From an uncultured Bacillota bacterium (GTDB lineage: Bacteria > Bacillota > Clostridia > Oscillospirales > Oscillospiraceae), in the NCBI GenBank assembly GCA_947073765.1, contig CAMTMZ010000003.1, positions 1-64,000 of the forward strand: a DNA stretch of 64,000 nt, read 5' to 3'. This document shows positions 1 through 10,737 of the stretch, one piece after another. The notes under the pieces were generated by a model. The model was not told where the DNA came from. It made no database searches and saw nothing but the letters and a program-made list of their open reading frames with translations. A program made the position numbers and the translations under genes. Each line of letters begins with the position of its first letter. The first letter of the stretch is position 1.

Positions 1-669
1 GACTGCGGCGCGAAGCTGTACCACCACCGCAGTATCACGTTGACGAAAGAGCAGGAGAGTTACATCTGCTCAAACTACCAGTCAAGAAAGAAATGTACTG
101 CCCACTATATCCGGGCCGTGGTTTTAGAACAGCTTGTACTCCAAAATCTCCAACGTGTTGTTGCCTACGCCCAGGAGGACGAGAACGAGTTTGTGCGGCG
201 CGTGATGGAGAACAAGACCGCCGTACAGAGGGCAGAGCAGGAGCAGGCCAAGCGCAAGCTGGAAAAGCAGGAGCGGCGAATCAGTGAGCTTGACCGTATC
301 ATTCAACAGCTCTATGAAGATCGTGTTTCGGGGGCGTTGAGCGCGGAGCGGTTTGCAAAGTTATCCGGGGGCTACGAGAAAGAGCAGGAGGAACTGAAGC
401 AGTCCGCAAAGGAATTGCAGGCTATTGTAAACACGATTGAAACCCAGGCCGTCAATGTGCAGAGCTTTCTGAAGATTGTGCGGAAGTACACCGCGCCGAC
501 GGAGCTGACCCCGGCCCTGTTACGCGAGTTTGTGGAAAAGATCGTTGTCCACGCCCCGGACAAGTCCAGCGGCCATCGCACCCAGCGGATTGACGTGCAT
601 TACAATTTCATTGGCGAAATTGATTTTTCCCCGGAATACAGCCAGGTTAGCAGACAGACAACCGCATAA
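1..669 (+). CDS. Large serine recombinase, C-terminal part (zinc beta-ribbon/coiled-coil, DUF4368-like); 5' truncated by window
   Basis: Frame is open from base 1 (DCGAKLYHHRS...YICSNYQSRKKCTAHYIRAVVLEQLVLQNLQRV...), typical Cys-containing ribbon followed by coiled coil of TndX-like recombinases. Confidence 0.85.
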   Translation, partial: DCGAKLYHHRSITLTKEQESYICSNYQSRKKCTAHYIRAVVLEQLVLQNLQRVVAYAQEDENEFVRRVMENKTAVQRAEQEQAKRKLEKQERRISELDRIIQQLYEDRVSGALSAERFAKLSGGYEKEQEELKQSAKELQAIVNTIETQAVNVQSFLKIVRKYTAPTELTPALLREFVEKIVVHAPDKSSGHRTQRIDVHYNFIGEIDFSPEYSQVSRQTTA

Positions 670-739
670 CGCTACTGCATCATGCGGTTGCCTACCATAT
701 TCCTGAAATGTTCTTTATGCGTACTGTGCATATGCTCTT

Positions 740-2080
740 TTAATAGTTGTACCAAATAACCTCTATACGCTTATTATCTTTTTTACTTCCTACTCCTGTA
801 GTCGTATGAAATTCTTCCCGGTGCCAGCCTGTTTCCTCATTCAAATATTTGTTGTATAGCTGTAAATCATAGTTTGATACCAAAATCCTGCATTTCGCCT
901 TTTGAATACAACGCAAAAACTTTTCCTGATCGTCATATCCAAATGACATTGCGTATACCTTACCTAAATTCGTAGGCATTTTTTTGCCGTCGTATTTCCG
1001 TCTTATTGCGTCAGCTAAACGTGGTGTATGGTCAACATCAATATCTTCCAGCATTTCCGTTTCTTTTTCTACGCTGATATATGATGGGTCGCAGTACATC
1101 ATAACTCTTGGATTGTTTATCCACTCGTTTAAAACTCTAAACGCTGGCGGAAGTTCACCAAAAGAAGTATTTATATCTACAAACATCATGCGTCTAAAAA
1201 AGGCCATAGCGTCAATTTGATATACTTCTACGCCCTCCAACCTTTCCGCACAGTCAAACAACTTAGCGATCTGCCGCTTGTACTGGTCGTTTGTTTTAAA
1301 CTTCTCGGCGCTCCACGTTTGCCCCATTCCGTCTCGTGACTGTTGGAACACTACATAAGTAGCTAGGGCTAAATCCATGTCAGACACATATAGTCCCAAA
1401 TCAGAAGAGCGTTCCAAAAACCCGGTATTTTCCTTGACCTGATACGCTTCTACCCAGTCAGCAAGACAATTCTTCAATTCCTTTTGAAACTGCCGACGAT
1501 CTTCAAAGGGGGTTCCTTTTGCTTGCTCTTCTTCATCCTGCAATACTTCCCTTAATCGTGTTAAACTCTCCTGAACTGCTGGCGCAATTTTATGAGGTGG
1601 GGTTTTCCGTTTTGGATTAACTGCTTTTTCCGCCATTTCGTATGCTTGCCACAATATTTCATCAAGTAAATTATTTGCAGTATAAGGTTCTACTATTTTC
1701 TTCTCAATCAATAACTGTCGTAATCTCTTTTTGGACTGTACTTCTAAATCATCTTCTGCACTGTCAAAAACAGCCTTCTGCTTATTAAACTCTTCCTCAC
1801 TGTATACTGTTTCATCTTCCAGCCTATGTATAAATTCAATCGACTTAATCGGGTCAGACAGTATGCGCATTAGTGCCGTTAAACCTGAACTGTAGTCATT
1901 GTAACATTCAACTTTATGACGAGGTTTATTTAACAACACCCGGCACATACCACCAAATGGAGTTACAAAGATGTCCGTATCATCATAATTAAGCCGGTCA
2001 GCTATAAAATGAGCCATGCGACCCTTACCGCCGTAGTATGGTGCAATCGAAATAGTGTCCCGCTTATTCATCCCCGTCAC
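740..2080 (-). CDS. DNA adenine methylase (D12/Dam class), with long insertion
   Basis: N-terminal APYYGGKGRM (SAM motif of Dam-like enzymes) and CDPSYIS (DPPY-type motif); 446 aa. Confidence 0.7.
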   Translation of the reverse strand: MTGMNKRDTISIAPYYGGKGRMAHFIADRLNYDDTDIFVTPFGGMCRVLLNKPRHKVECYNDYSSGLTALMRILSDPIKSIEFIHRLEDETVYSEEEFNKQKAVFDSAEDDLEVQSKKRLRQLLIEKKIVEPYTANNLLDEILWQAYEMAEKAVNPKRKTPPHKIAPAVQESLTRLREVLQDEEEQAKGTPFEDRRQFQKELKNCLADWVEAYQVKENTGFLERSSDLGLYVSDMDLALATYVVFQQSRDGMGQTWSAEKFKTNDQYKRQIAKLFDCAERLEGVEVYQIDAMAFFRRMMFVDINTSFGELPPAFRVLNEWINNPRVMMYCDPSYISVEKETEMLEDIDVDHTPRLADAIRRKYDGKKMPTNLGKVYAMSFGYDDQEKFLRCIQKAKCRILVSNYDLQLYNKYLNEETGWHREEFHTTTGVGSKKDNKRIEVIWYNY

Positions 2081-2762
2081 CCTTAACTTTTTTTCGCTTC
2101 TCCTGCTTAATTGGCAGTGTAATGCCTAACTTTTCTCTATAAAAAGCAACTACTCTTTCCGGCTTGTTTGATAATCGTTTTAATATTGCATAACGTCCAG
2201 ACACCACATGAATATATCCACCCTGCGCAAGCTGCGTGCGCAAGTTTTTCATTTCATATTCACTATATCCACAGTCAGTAGAAAGTTCATTAAACATATT
2301 TACAGGTACATAACAGAAATCATCTGAAATGTATTCTGTACTGCCTATAAAAAACTCCTTGACTTCTCCAAGGAAATCACTATACCGGGTGTCACCTGTT
2401 GCAAAAGTTACTGTACTAACTTCAATATTAACATATTCTTCCTCAATCCTGCGGGCCAAATCTCTATAATATGTGTCTCCCATCACTACGCCGAACCTTT
2501 TAAAGTCCTTAATATCTCGGCCCAAATCAACAATAGATGTAACAATGGAGCCATTCTCGTTTCTGTCTTTAAAGTTGGTAATCTTCATGCTTTCGACATG
2601 AGTTTCACTGTCCTTATAGACTTCCAGCTTAAAAGAAAACCTTGCCTCAATATCAGCCTTATTGCTTTTATTTACATCAACACTCATTACACCTGTTTGC
2701 CTATCAAACATCCAAACTACATTCTTCTTATCTTCTTTTCCTGCCATAATACAGCCCTCCAT
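2064..2762 (-). CDS. Hypothetical protein overlapping the start of the methylase gene
   Basis: 232-aa ORF, 17-nt overlap with downstream methylase ORF, AT-rich region; no recognised family. Confidence 0.6.
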   Translation of the reverse strand: MEGCIMAGKEDKKNVVWMFDRQTGVMSVDVNKSNKADIEARFSFKLEVYKDSETHVESMKITNFKDRNENGSIVTSIVDLGRDIKDFKRFGVVMGDTYYRDLARRIEEEYVNIEVSTVTFATGDTRYSDFLGEVKEFFIGSTEYISDDFCYVPVNMFNELSTDCGYSEYEMKNLRTQLAQGGYIHVVSGRYAILKRLSNKPERVVAFYREKLGITLPIKQEKRKKVKGDGDE

Positions 2763-3189
2763 TTTATGTATCGGGTAACTGTATTAAATGTAACATATAG
2801 AAAGATTTTTGTCTATATAAAACGAAAAAGGTACTCGCTTTAATCAAGCAAGTATCTTCACAAAAAATAATATAATGGTTACAGCGGTTAATGCGGTTAC
2901 ACCGGTTACATCCACTAAACAAACTGACTTATATAATCAGGATAACAAATTTAACTAAAATTGTCAAGCCCTAATTTTTTCCATTCCCCCCTCGCCCTAT
3001 TTGCACACAGGTGAGAATAAAGTGAAACTTTTCCCCAACACTTACCTACAGTACTCAACACTTATCAATAGTAATACCAAATGCTTCCAATTAGTCTCAA
3101 CTATTCCTAATCGCTCCATCCATCAGAAAAATACTGTATATCGTTTCAAAATAGAGGTATCGCACAATATATAGTATAAAACAACAAAA

Positions 3190-3224
3190 AAGAAGATAGA
3201 GATTCAACGTCTCTACCTTCTTTT
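3190..3224 (-). terminator. Intrinsic terminator of tRNA-Leu/tRNA-fMet unit
   Basis: AAAAGAAGGTAGAGACGTTGAATCTCTATCTTCTTTTTTGT on minus strand. Confidence 0.6.
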
Positions 3225-3227
3225 CAC

Positions 3228-3303
<76 letters not shown>

Positions 3304-3306
3304 ATA

Positions 3307-3393
3307 TGGTGCCGGAGACCGGGGTCGAACCGGCACGGGATCGCTCCCACGGGATTTTAAGTCCCGGGCGTCTGCCAATTCCGCCACTCCGGC
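3307..3393 (-). tRNA. tRNA-Leu (TAA)
   Basis: Class II tRNA, GCCGGAG...GACTTAAAATC...CTCCGGCACCA on minus strand. Confidence 0.95.
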
Positions 3394-3718
3394 ATGGGTG
3401 GCTTCCGGTCTTTAAGTGCTGAAACAGGATACCATAAAATTAGGTTTTTGTCAAGGGGAAATTTTTAATGGAATTCGCCGGCAAGTTTTAATATGTAAAT
3501 GGACAGTCAGATTTTGTCTGGCTGCTATTTTTTATCAGCATTGGTAGGGGCAGGACCTCAGAGAGGAACTCAAAAATGAGCAAAGGATTCAACTCGATGT
3601 GCCGGCTCAAAAAGCTGTATTCAGTTCATCCATCACGGGAGCAGGACGCGGGATAATCAATGCCTGTCACCGCTATTCTGTTTAAACTTTTCATCATACC
3701 AGAAAACCGGTATTTGCA

Positions 3719-4246
3719 TTAATCAATTCCAAATTCCTTCGCGTATTTTACGGTTCCATGAATGCCAGGAGCGTCCTCTTTTATTTTACATGCCATAAAA
3801 TTTTCGCTGGGCACATCAAAGGGAGGCATGATACCAAATTTATCGGCCGGCAAATACCCTGACTTTGGATAATATTGTTGACTTCCCAACACAATTGAAT
3901 AGACATAACCTAATTCCTTCGCAATTTTATGTCCCGCGTTGATTAAGGAGACGCCGATTCCTCTCCTTTGATACTTGGGCAGAACAGATAACGGTGCTAA
4001 TGCTAAAACTGTATTTTCCTCGACCTTTGCCCGGGTAAACATGATATGTCCCACAATTTTTCCATCCATTTCGGCAACCAAGGACAGATCAGGAATAAAC
4101 GCGTCTCCTTTTCTCAATGCGTTTACCAAATCCTGCTCGTTTCCGTCGGAATGTTCGGCATGCTGAAAAGCAGCTTTCACTACAGAATATACAATATCAT
4201 AGTCCTTAGGTTCTTCTTTCCGGATAAGCATAATTTTACTCCTCAA
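3719..4246 (-). CDS. GNAT family N-acetyltransferase
   Basis: IVGHIMFTRAKV...LAPLSVLPKYQRRGIGVSLINAGHKIAKELGY acetyl-CoA binding motif. Confidence 0.85.
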   Translation of the reverse strand: MRSKIMLIRKEEPKDYDIVYSVVKAAFQHAEHSDGNEQDLVNALRKGDAFIPDLSLVAEMDGKIVGHIMFTRAKVEENTVLALAPLSVLPKYQRRGIGVSLINAGHKIAKELGYVYSIVLGSQQYYPKSGYLPADKFGIMPPFDVPSENFMACKIKEDAPGIHGTVKYAKEFGID

Positions 4247-4422
4247 AAAACAGTTTGTCGGTTAGTTTATGAATTCAAGTATAGCACATCTTTCTGTTAA
4301 AACAATCCTCGTTCTATATCCGTTCCGACGGTCCAGAGCGTTTTGGCTGTCTGCAAATAGTAAGGGAGGGGTAACTTCCTTATGTTACCTCTCCCAATTG
4401 GCGGGCTTCGATTGGTATTGCC

Positions 4423-5472
4423 TCAGTCCAGTCCCTCCATACCGAAGAGGCTTGCGGGAAGAACGTCAGACAGCTCCACCAAAACTGGATCCAGTCCGCC
4501 GTCCCACTGTACTGCGGGGGGAGTGCGCACGGAGACGTGTCCGTTTAAAGGTCCTGTGGGCAGCAAGACGGCTACACCTGGGGAAGTTTCCCCGCTGAAG
4601 GGCAGCAGCCTGCCCCCGTGCATTCGGACAATGTGCTGGGCGATGGGCAGGCCCAGGCCAGCTCCCTGGCCAGGGCGGGGAGGACCCTCTCCAATGCTGC
4701 CCCGAAGCAGGGCGTCCAGCTGTTCCCTGCCAGGCTGAGACAAGCTGTTGGAGATGGTAAGCAGAGCGCTGTCCCCGCTGCGGCGCAGGAAGAGGACAAC
4801 TTGGCCCGCCTCCATGGCCCGGGCCGCATTGGAAATGAGTCCCAGGAGAAGCTGCCGCAAAAGCCTGGGGTCGCCGGGGATAAGCAGGCCCTGCCGCCTG
4901 TCGTGGAGGGAGTAGGATAGGCTGACGCCGGCCTCCCGCAGCAGCCTCTCCGCCAGAAGCGCTGTGTCGCGGCACAACCCGTCTAAATCCATGGTCACCG
5001 GATGGAAGGATAGTTCCCCCGCGGCGGCCCGCTGCATAAATTCCATATTATTGATCAGACGGAAGAGCCGATGAAAGCTTTTGCTGAAGGTGTCAGCGGA
5101 TACTTGACCCCCAGGCACAGTGGCAGGGCCCACCTCCGCCAGAATTTCGCCCAGCAGCCCCCGCAGCTGTTGCAGCACGCCGTCCAGCTGCCAGTTTTCC
5201 AAGGCGCTTCTGGTGTTGGGCCGGAAGAGGAGCACCGTTCCTTCCGGACCGGATTTGCTGGTATAGGTGTAGGTCGATGAGTCGAAGATAAAGCTTCCGG
5301 CCTGGTTTTCCCCTGGAGAGGGGAGGGGAAGTGCGACAGGTAGCGGAGCCCCAAGGGTGAGCCGGGGCAGATATTGTCTGGCCTTCTCATTGGCGGCCAG
5401 CACAAGGCCCTCCCGCAGCTGTACTACGGCTTCTGGGAAGGCGTCCAACAGGGACTGGATGGAATGTGGCAT
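4423..5472 (-). CDS. Sensor histidine kinase (HATPase_c), apparently without adjacent response regulator
   Basis: GLISNAARAMEAG (N box), GEGPPRPGQGAGLGLPIAQHIVRMHGGRL (G boxes). Confidence 0.8.
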   Translation of the reverse strand: MPHSIQSLLDAFPEAVVQLREGLVLAANEKARQYLPRLTLGAPLPVALPLPSPGENQAGSFIFDSSTYTYTSKSGPEGTVLLFRPNTRSALENWQLDGVLQQLRGLLGEILAEVGPATVPGGQVSADTFSKSFHRLFRLINNMEFMQRAAAGELSFHPVTMDLDGLCRDTALLAERLLREAGVSLSYSLHDRRQGLLIPGDPRLLRQLLLGLISNAARAMEAGQVVLFLRRSGDSALLTISNSLSQPGREQLDALLRGSIGEGPPRPGQGAGLGLPIAQHIVRMHGGRLLPFSGETSPGVAVLLPTGPLNGHVSVRTPPAVQWDGGLDPVLVELSDVLPASLFGMEGLD

Positions 5473-5640
5473 AAATACCCCTTTACAAACTGGAGCCTTC
5501 CGTGGGCGGCCGCAATTTTACTTGTTGTAGCATGTGCAGATGAGCGAAGCCCTATAATTACTTTAGTATATCAAAATTTCCCAGTCACTACAATAGAAAA
5601 AGTCGAAATAAGTCGAATTTTCAACAAAAATTTACAAAAA

Positions 5641-5676
5641 TACCCGGTGGACCATACGGACCGCCGGGTATTTTGT
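5641..5676 (-). terminator. Intrinsic terminator downstream of MATE gene
   Basis: ATACCCGGCGGTCCGTATGGTCCACCGGGTATTTTTG on minus strand. Confidence 0.6.
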
Positions 5677-5703
5677 ACTGTAAAAAAGGCTGTGAGGCAG
5701 AGA

Positions 5704-7113
5704 TCAGCGATGGGCTCCAGCCCGCAGGGGGACAGTTTGGGCGTCGGCGGCCGTCTCACCGGAGCGGTTAGGATAGAGCCGGCGCAGCCTGGCAATGCAG
5801 AACGCGCTGGCAGGTACCAGGAACAGGTCGGCGCACACCCAGGCGGCAGGGGAGGCGAAGCAGGCCGCGGTATAGCCAAAAGCGGGCACGAGCATCAGCC
5901 CAACTACCGTGCGGGCGGCCATCTCCAGCACTCCGGACAGGATAGCGAAGGTACTAAAGCCCATACCTTGGATGGAAAACCGGATGATATTGACCAGAGA
6001 CAGCGGAAAAAAGAAAGCGGACTGGATCACAATGTATCGGGTGGTCAGCTGTGTGAGGAGGATCACGTCCAGCTCCTGGGGGTCCAGGAAGAGCAGCGCG
6101 CACTGGGGAGCGAAGCGGAGAATGGCGCAGAAAGCAATGACCGAGTAGCCCAGGCCAAGCACTGAGCAGGAGCGGATGCCCTGGCCCAGCCGGTCCAGCT
6201 TGCACGCCCCCACGTTCTGACCGCAGTAGGTGGACATGGTGGCGCCCAAGGCGTCGAAGGGGCAGGCCAAAAGCTGATACACCTTGCCCCCTGCCGCAAC
6301 GGCAGCCACATAGAGGCTGCCCAGGGCATTTACTGAGGACTGGAGCACAATAGAGCCGATGGCGGTGATGGAATACTGCAGGCCCATAGGGATGCCCATG
6401 GAGCATAGCACCCCGCAGGAGTGGAGGTCCAGCCGTCGCTCCTCCTTTGTCATGCGGAGGATGGGGTACTTTTTCCGCATGTAGAACAGGCAGGCTGTCC
6501 CGGATACCGCCTGAGAGGCCACTGTGGCAATGGCCGCGCCAGCCACGCCCAGCCTGACGCCCAGAATCAGCGCGAAGTCCAGGGCAATGTTCAGCACGGA
6601 AGACAGGGCCAGAAAATAAACCGGAGTTTTGCTGTCTCCCAGGGAACGGATGATCCCGGCCAGAAGATTGTACAGAAAGGTGGCGGGGATTCCCATAAAG
6701 ATAATAAAGATATAGAGATAAGCGTTGTGGAAGATGTCCGCCGGGGTGCGCATGATGGTTAAAATCTGGCGGCAAAGCAGCCCGGTGACCGCAGTGAGCA
6801 CCAGGGCGAAAAGGACTGACAACCGGGCGGCGTTGGCCGCATAGCGGCGCATTTTGGAGGGTTCATTGGCCCCCAGCCGCTGGGCCACCGGGATGGCGAA
6901 GCCGTTGCACACACCCATGCAGAAGCCAATGACAAGAAAGTTGATAGAGCCGGTGGAGCCCACTGCGGCCAGGGCGGCGGAGCCCAGCAGCTTGCCCACA
7001 ATCATGGTATCTACCAGATTGTACAGCTGCTGGAACAGCATCCCAAACAGGGTGGGCAGGGCAAAGCTGGCAATCAATCCCATGGGGCTGCCAGTAGTCA
7101 GGTTTTTGGTCAT
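5704..7113 (-). CDS. MATE family efflux transporter
   Basis: MTKNLTTGSPMGLIASFALPTLFGMLFQQLYNLVDTMIVGKLLG...; internal ATG at 7113 preceded by AAGGAAGGG. Confidence 0.92.
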   Translation of the reverse strand: MTKNLTTGSPMGLIASFALPTLFGMLFQQLYNLVDTMIVGKLLGSAALAAVGSTGSINFLVIGFCMGVCNGFAIPVAQRLGANEPSKMRRYAANAARLSVLFALVLTAVTGLLCRQILTIMRTPADIFHNAYLYIFIIFMGIPATFLYNLLAGIIRSLGDSKTPVYFLALSSVLNIALDFALILGVRLGVAGAAIATVASQAVSGTACLFYMRKKYPILRMTKEERRLDLHSCGVLCSMGIPMGLQYSITAIGSIVLQSSVNALGSLYVAAVAAGGKVYQLLACPFDALGATMSTYCGQNVGACKLDRLGQGIRSCSVLGLGYSVIAFCAILRFAPQCALLFLDPQELDVILLTQLTTRYIVIQSAFFFPLSLVNIIRFSIQGMGFSTFAILSGVLEMAARTVVGLMLVPAFGYTAACFASPAAWVCADLFLVPASAFCIARLRRLYPNRSGETAADAQTVPLRAGAHR

Positions 7114-7262
7114 AGGGTTCCCTTCCTTTTGGAAAATCTCCGCCCTATTATAGTCATCCCAACCCTGTCTGACTAGCGGCTTTTTGACGGTTTTGCGCCT
7201 TCCGTCCCAATGATTTTTCATCAAAATCCCCGTCCGTGCTTTGCCGGGCGGGGACTTTGCGT

Positions 7263-9110
7263 TTACGCATTTTTTGCCATGCGGCGGCAGGCCAGGGCAG
7301 TGGCCAGAAAGTAGCCTCCATAGACCACCAGGAGCACCCCGGCAGTAACGGCGCTGCTGGCGGCGCTGTCCACCTTGCCCACGGCGGAGATAATGTCATT
7401 GGCGGCTTTCATCCCCACAACGGAGTGGACCACGGCCAGGGTCAGGGGAAGCAGGAAGGCCAGGGCCACCTGCTGGGTGGCGGACTTCTTTACCTGACGC
7501 TCCTCCGCCCCCAGGCGGCGGAGAATGGCGTACCGGACGGTGTTGTCGGCCCCCTGACTTAGCTGCTGGAGGGCCAGCACCGCCGCAGCGGCCAGCAGGA
7601 AAGTAAAGCCCAGGTACAGTCCCAAAAACAGGGCCAGAATCTTGTTGCCAACCATGTCGCCGTAGATAGACAGCCGGGTCTCCATTCGGACGGACAGCTT
7701 TGTGTTCAGAGGGCGGATTAGCTGGAGAAGCAGGGTTTCGGTCTCCTCCTTGCCGTCCTGCGCGTAGTCAGCGGACCAGATTTGGCGGCGGACCTCCAAC
7801 TGTCCAGCCATTTCGTCGGGAATAACCACGCAGCGCAGACTCAGGCTGCCGGTGGAAAGCTTATCTTCCCGCTGTTCCAGCAGGGCGGGAAGGGGTCCGG
7901 TGTAGGCGGGAAGACCCTGACGGGTGAGCAGGGCATCACAGTCGGATACCTTGATGGCGGCACTGGCGTCTTCGATGCCGGTAATCTCTTTATTGTTGTA
8001 GTAGAACAATGTGTCATGGCTCCAGGTCAGCCGGGTATCCGGGTCAAATCCCCCCTCCCGGAGGAGGGCGTCAAAGTCGATCACCTCCGTGTCCCCGGAC
8101 TGGTTCTGTACGGTAATGTCAAAGGGGGCCTCCTGGTCGGTCATGGCGGACAGAGTGGAGTTGAGCCCCAGAGAACTGGCGGTGATGCCGATGGCCAGCA
8201 GCAGGAGGATGCACACCACTGTCTGGGCCAAATAGGTGGTGTGGACCTTGCTGATCCACTGCCGCAGAGTAAAGACATTCAGATTTTTAAAGTACAGCCC
8301 GGGGCGGCTCTGGACGAACTTCATCACAAACCCGGACAGGGACCGGAACACCAGCAGGGTGCCTGCGGTGCCCAGGGACAGCATGACCACACAGAGGGGC
8401 AGTATGGCGATGGCCAGCGCCATGCCGAAGTACAGCAGGATGGCGTAGGCGGCGGCGACACAGGCAACCCCCAGTACGAACTGGAACACCGCCACCCCCA
8501 GGGGACGGGGCTTTAAAATCTCGTTCTTTCGTTCCCCGTGGATCAGGTCGATGAGCCTGGAGCGGGACACCTGCACCCCGCTGAGGGCCATCACCAGCAG
8601 GAAGATGACGCCAAAGTAGAGAGCTGTCTTCCCCGCCGCCCGAGGGGAGAAGTTGACAGCCAGCATGGCGGACACGTCCATCTCAAACATGGATAGGGTG
8701 AGGGCGGACATCCCGAGGCTGGCTGCCACCCCCAGGGCCAGTCCGGCGGCCAGGGAGATCAGGCCGATGAGGCCGGTCTCCAGGAAGAGCAGCCGCGACA
8801 CCTGCCCCTGGCTCAGGCCCAGGAGGAGGTAGGTGCCCAGCTCCCGTTTCCGCCGCCGGAGGAGAAAGCGGTTGGCGTAGAGGATCAGGCAGGCCAGCAC
8901 CACCGCCACCACCACGGAAAAAATGTCCATAAAGATCATAATGGAATCCACAATTGGGTTGCCGTTCTTGGCCAGAAATACCATGGCCCCCTGGCCGTCC
9001 AGGGAGTTGAAGGTATAGAACAGGCACACGCCAAAGGTGAGGGTGAGCAAATATACCCCGTAGTCCCGGAAGGAGCGGCGCACGTTGCGCAGGGCCAGCT
9101 TAGAGAACAT
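7263..9110 (-). CDS. ABC transporter permease, FtsX/BceB-like
   Basis: MFSKLALRNVRRSFRDYGVYLLTLTFGVCLFYTFNS... multi-TM FtsX-like protein paired with ATPase. Confidence 0.88.
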   Translation of the reverse strand: MFSKLALRNVRRSFRDYGVYLLTLTFGVCLFYTFNSLDGQGAMVFLAKNGNPIVDSIMIFMDIFSVVVAVVLACLILYANRFLLRRRKRELGTYLLLGLSQGQVSRLLFLETGLIGLISLAAGLALGVAASLGMSALTLSMFEMDVSAMLAVNFSPRAAGKTALYFGVIFLLVMALSGVQVSRSRLIDLIHGERKNEILKPRPLGVAVFQFVLGVACVAAAYAILLYFGMALAIAILPLCVVMLSLGTAGTLLVFRSLSGFVMKFVQSRPGLYFKNLNVFTLRQWISKVHTTYLAQTVVCILLLLAIGITASSLGLNSTLSAMTDQEAPFDITVQNQSGDTEVIDFDALLREGGFDPDTRLTWSHDTLFYYNNKEITGIEDASAAIKVSDCDALLTRQGLPAYTGPLPALLEQREDKLSTGSLSLRCVVIPDEMAGQLEVRRQIWSADYAQDGKEETETLLLQLIRPLNTKLSVRMETRLSIYGDMVGNKILALFLGLYLGFTFLLAAAAVLALQQLSQGADNTVRYAILRRLGAEERQVKKSATQQVALAFLLPLTLAVVHSVVGMKAANDIISAVGKVDSAASSAVTAGVLLVVYGGYFLATALACRRMAKNA

Positions 9111-9867
9111 CGGCCATCCCTCCTCCCATCTCGGTGACCACTTGGATGATCTTCTGGAAGAACACCTTCCGGCTGTCCTCCCTCCGGTGAAGCTCCAGGA
9201 AGAGCCGCCCGTCCCGAAGAAAGACCACCCGGCGGCAGCAGCTGGCGGTAAAGGCGTCGTGGGTGACCATAAGGATGGTGGCCCCCAAGTCCCGGTTCAG
9301 CTCGTCCAGCCGGTCCAGCAGCAGCTGGGAGGATTTGGAATCCAGCGCGCCGGTGGGCTCGTCGGCCAGCACCAGGGCCGGACGGGTCACCATGGCCCGG
9401 GCGGCGGCGCACCGCTGCTGCTGGCCTCCGGACATCTGGTAGGGGTACTTGTCCAGGCAGCCGGCAATGCCCAGAAGGTCCGCCATCTCCCGCACCCGCT
9501 TGTCGATCTTGTGGGCGGGCAGGCGGATGATGGACAGGGACAGGGCGATATTCTCGTAGGCTGTGAGGGTGTCCAGCAGGTTGCAGTCCTGAAAGATAAA
9601 GCCCAGCCGCTCCCGGCGGAATTTGGCCAGCTCCTTGCCCTTCAGGCGGGTGAGCTCCTTTCCGTCGATAACGATGGACCCGGCGGAGGGCCGGTCGATG
9701 GTGGACACGCAGTTTAATAAGGTGGTCTTGCCCGACCCGGAGGGACCCATCACCCCCACAAACTCCCCCGCCTCCAGGGACAGGGACACACCGTCCAGGG
9801 CCCGGGTCAGCGACCCGCCCTTGCCATAGACCTTTTTCAGGTCGGTAATCGTTAAAATCTCAGACAT
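9100..9867 (-). CDS. ABC transporter ATP-binding protein, BceA/MacB-like
   Basis: GPSGSGKTTLLN Walker A, MSGGQQQR signature, LADEPTGALDS Walker B. Confidence 0.93.
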   Translation of the reverse strand: MSEILTITDLKKVYGKGGSLTRALDGVSLSLEAGEFVGVMGPSGSGKTTLLNCVSTIDRPSAGSIVIDGKELTRLKGKELAKFRRERLGFIFQDCNLLDTLTAYENIALSLSIIRLPAHKIDKRVREMADLLGIAGCLDKYPYQMSGGQQQRCAAARAMVTRPALVLADEPTGALDSKSSQLLLDRLDELNRDLGATILMVTHDAFTASCCRRVVFLRDGRLFLELHRREDSRKVFFQKIIQVVTEMGGGMADVL

Positions 9868-10045
9868 AGCGAGATTCCCCTTTCCTAAAACTGTACTAGA
9901 TCATATCATACAGTTGTGGAAAATGCTTTAAAGGAACAATGAGGATTTTATTAAGGGATCATTAAGATTTCCCATATGGAGCCTGGCCTTGATTTTTCGC
10001 ACAAAGTATGCGATACTATTAAAATAAAAGAGAGGAGATGAGAGG

Positions 10046-10678
10046 TTGCTGGAGATCCGACAGCTGTGCAAGCGCTATGGGGGCCGTCAGGTGTTGTACC
10101 CGGCGAGCTTTGTCCTGCCGCGGGGGCAGTGCCTGGGCCTGGCCGGAAGCAATGGCTCGGGGAAATCCACTCTGCTGCGGCTTATCGCTCAGGTAGAGCG
10201 GCCTGACGGGGGAGAGGTGCTCTATCAGGGCCGTTCCGTTCTGAAAGACCGGCAGTTTTTGAGAACCATGCTGGGCTACGTTCCCCAAAGCGCTGAGCTG
10301 AGCCGGGAGCTGACGGTGAAGCGGCAGCTTCAGCTGTGGCAGGCTGCCTGCGGCCTGTCCGGCTCTTTGCCAGGGGAGGTTTTGGAACTGCTGGGGCTGG
10401 AGCTGATGCTGAAAAAGCCCATCCGAGCTCTGTCGGGCGGGATGGCCCAGCGGGTTAGCATCGCCTTGGCTCTGCTGGCCCGGCCTAAAGTCCTGCTGAT
10501 GGACGAGGTGACCTCCGGCCTGGACCGGGACTATGTCCCCCGGCTGCTGGACTGGCTGGAGGGGAGCTTTCTGCCCGGGGGCGGCAGTCTGATCTGGTGC
10601 AGCCACCACCCTGGTGAGCTGGAGAGGCTTTGCGGGGCGGTTTTGCGCCTTGAAGAGGGAAAACTGCTTGCAGAATGA
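10046..10678 (+). CDS. ABC transporter ATP-binding protein
   Basis: GSNGSGKSTLLRL, LSGGMAQRVSIALALL, VLLMDEVTSGLD; TTG start. Confidence 0.9.
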   Translation: MLEIRQLCKRYGGRQVLYPASFVLPRGQCLGLAGSNGSGKSTLLRLIAQVERPDGGEVLYQGRSVLKDRQFLRTMLGYVPQSAELSRELTVKRQLQLWQAACGLSGSLPGEVLELLGLELMLKKPIRALSGGMAQRVSIALALLARPKVLLMDEVTSGLDRDYVPRLLDWLEGSFLPGGGSLIWCSHHPGELERLCGAVLRLEEGKLLAE

Positions 10679-10737
10679 CCGTGCGGGGACGGCTTTTATG
10701 CCTTGCCCCAAACATAATTGTGAAAGGGAGGATACAT

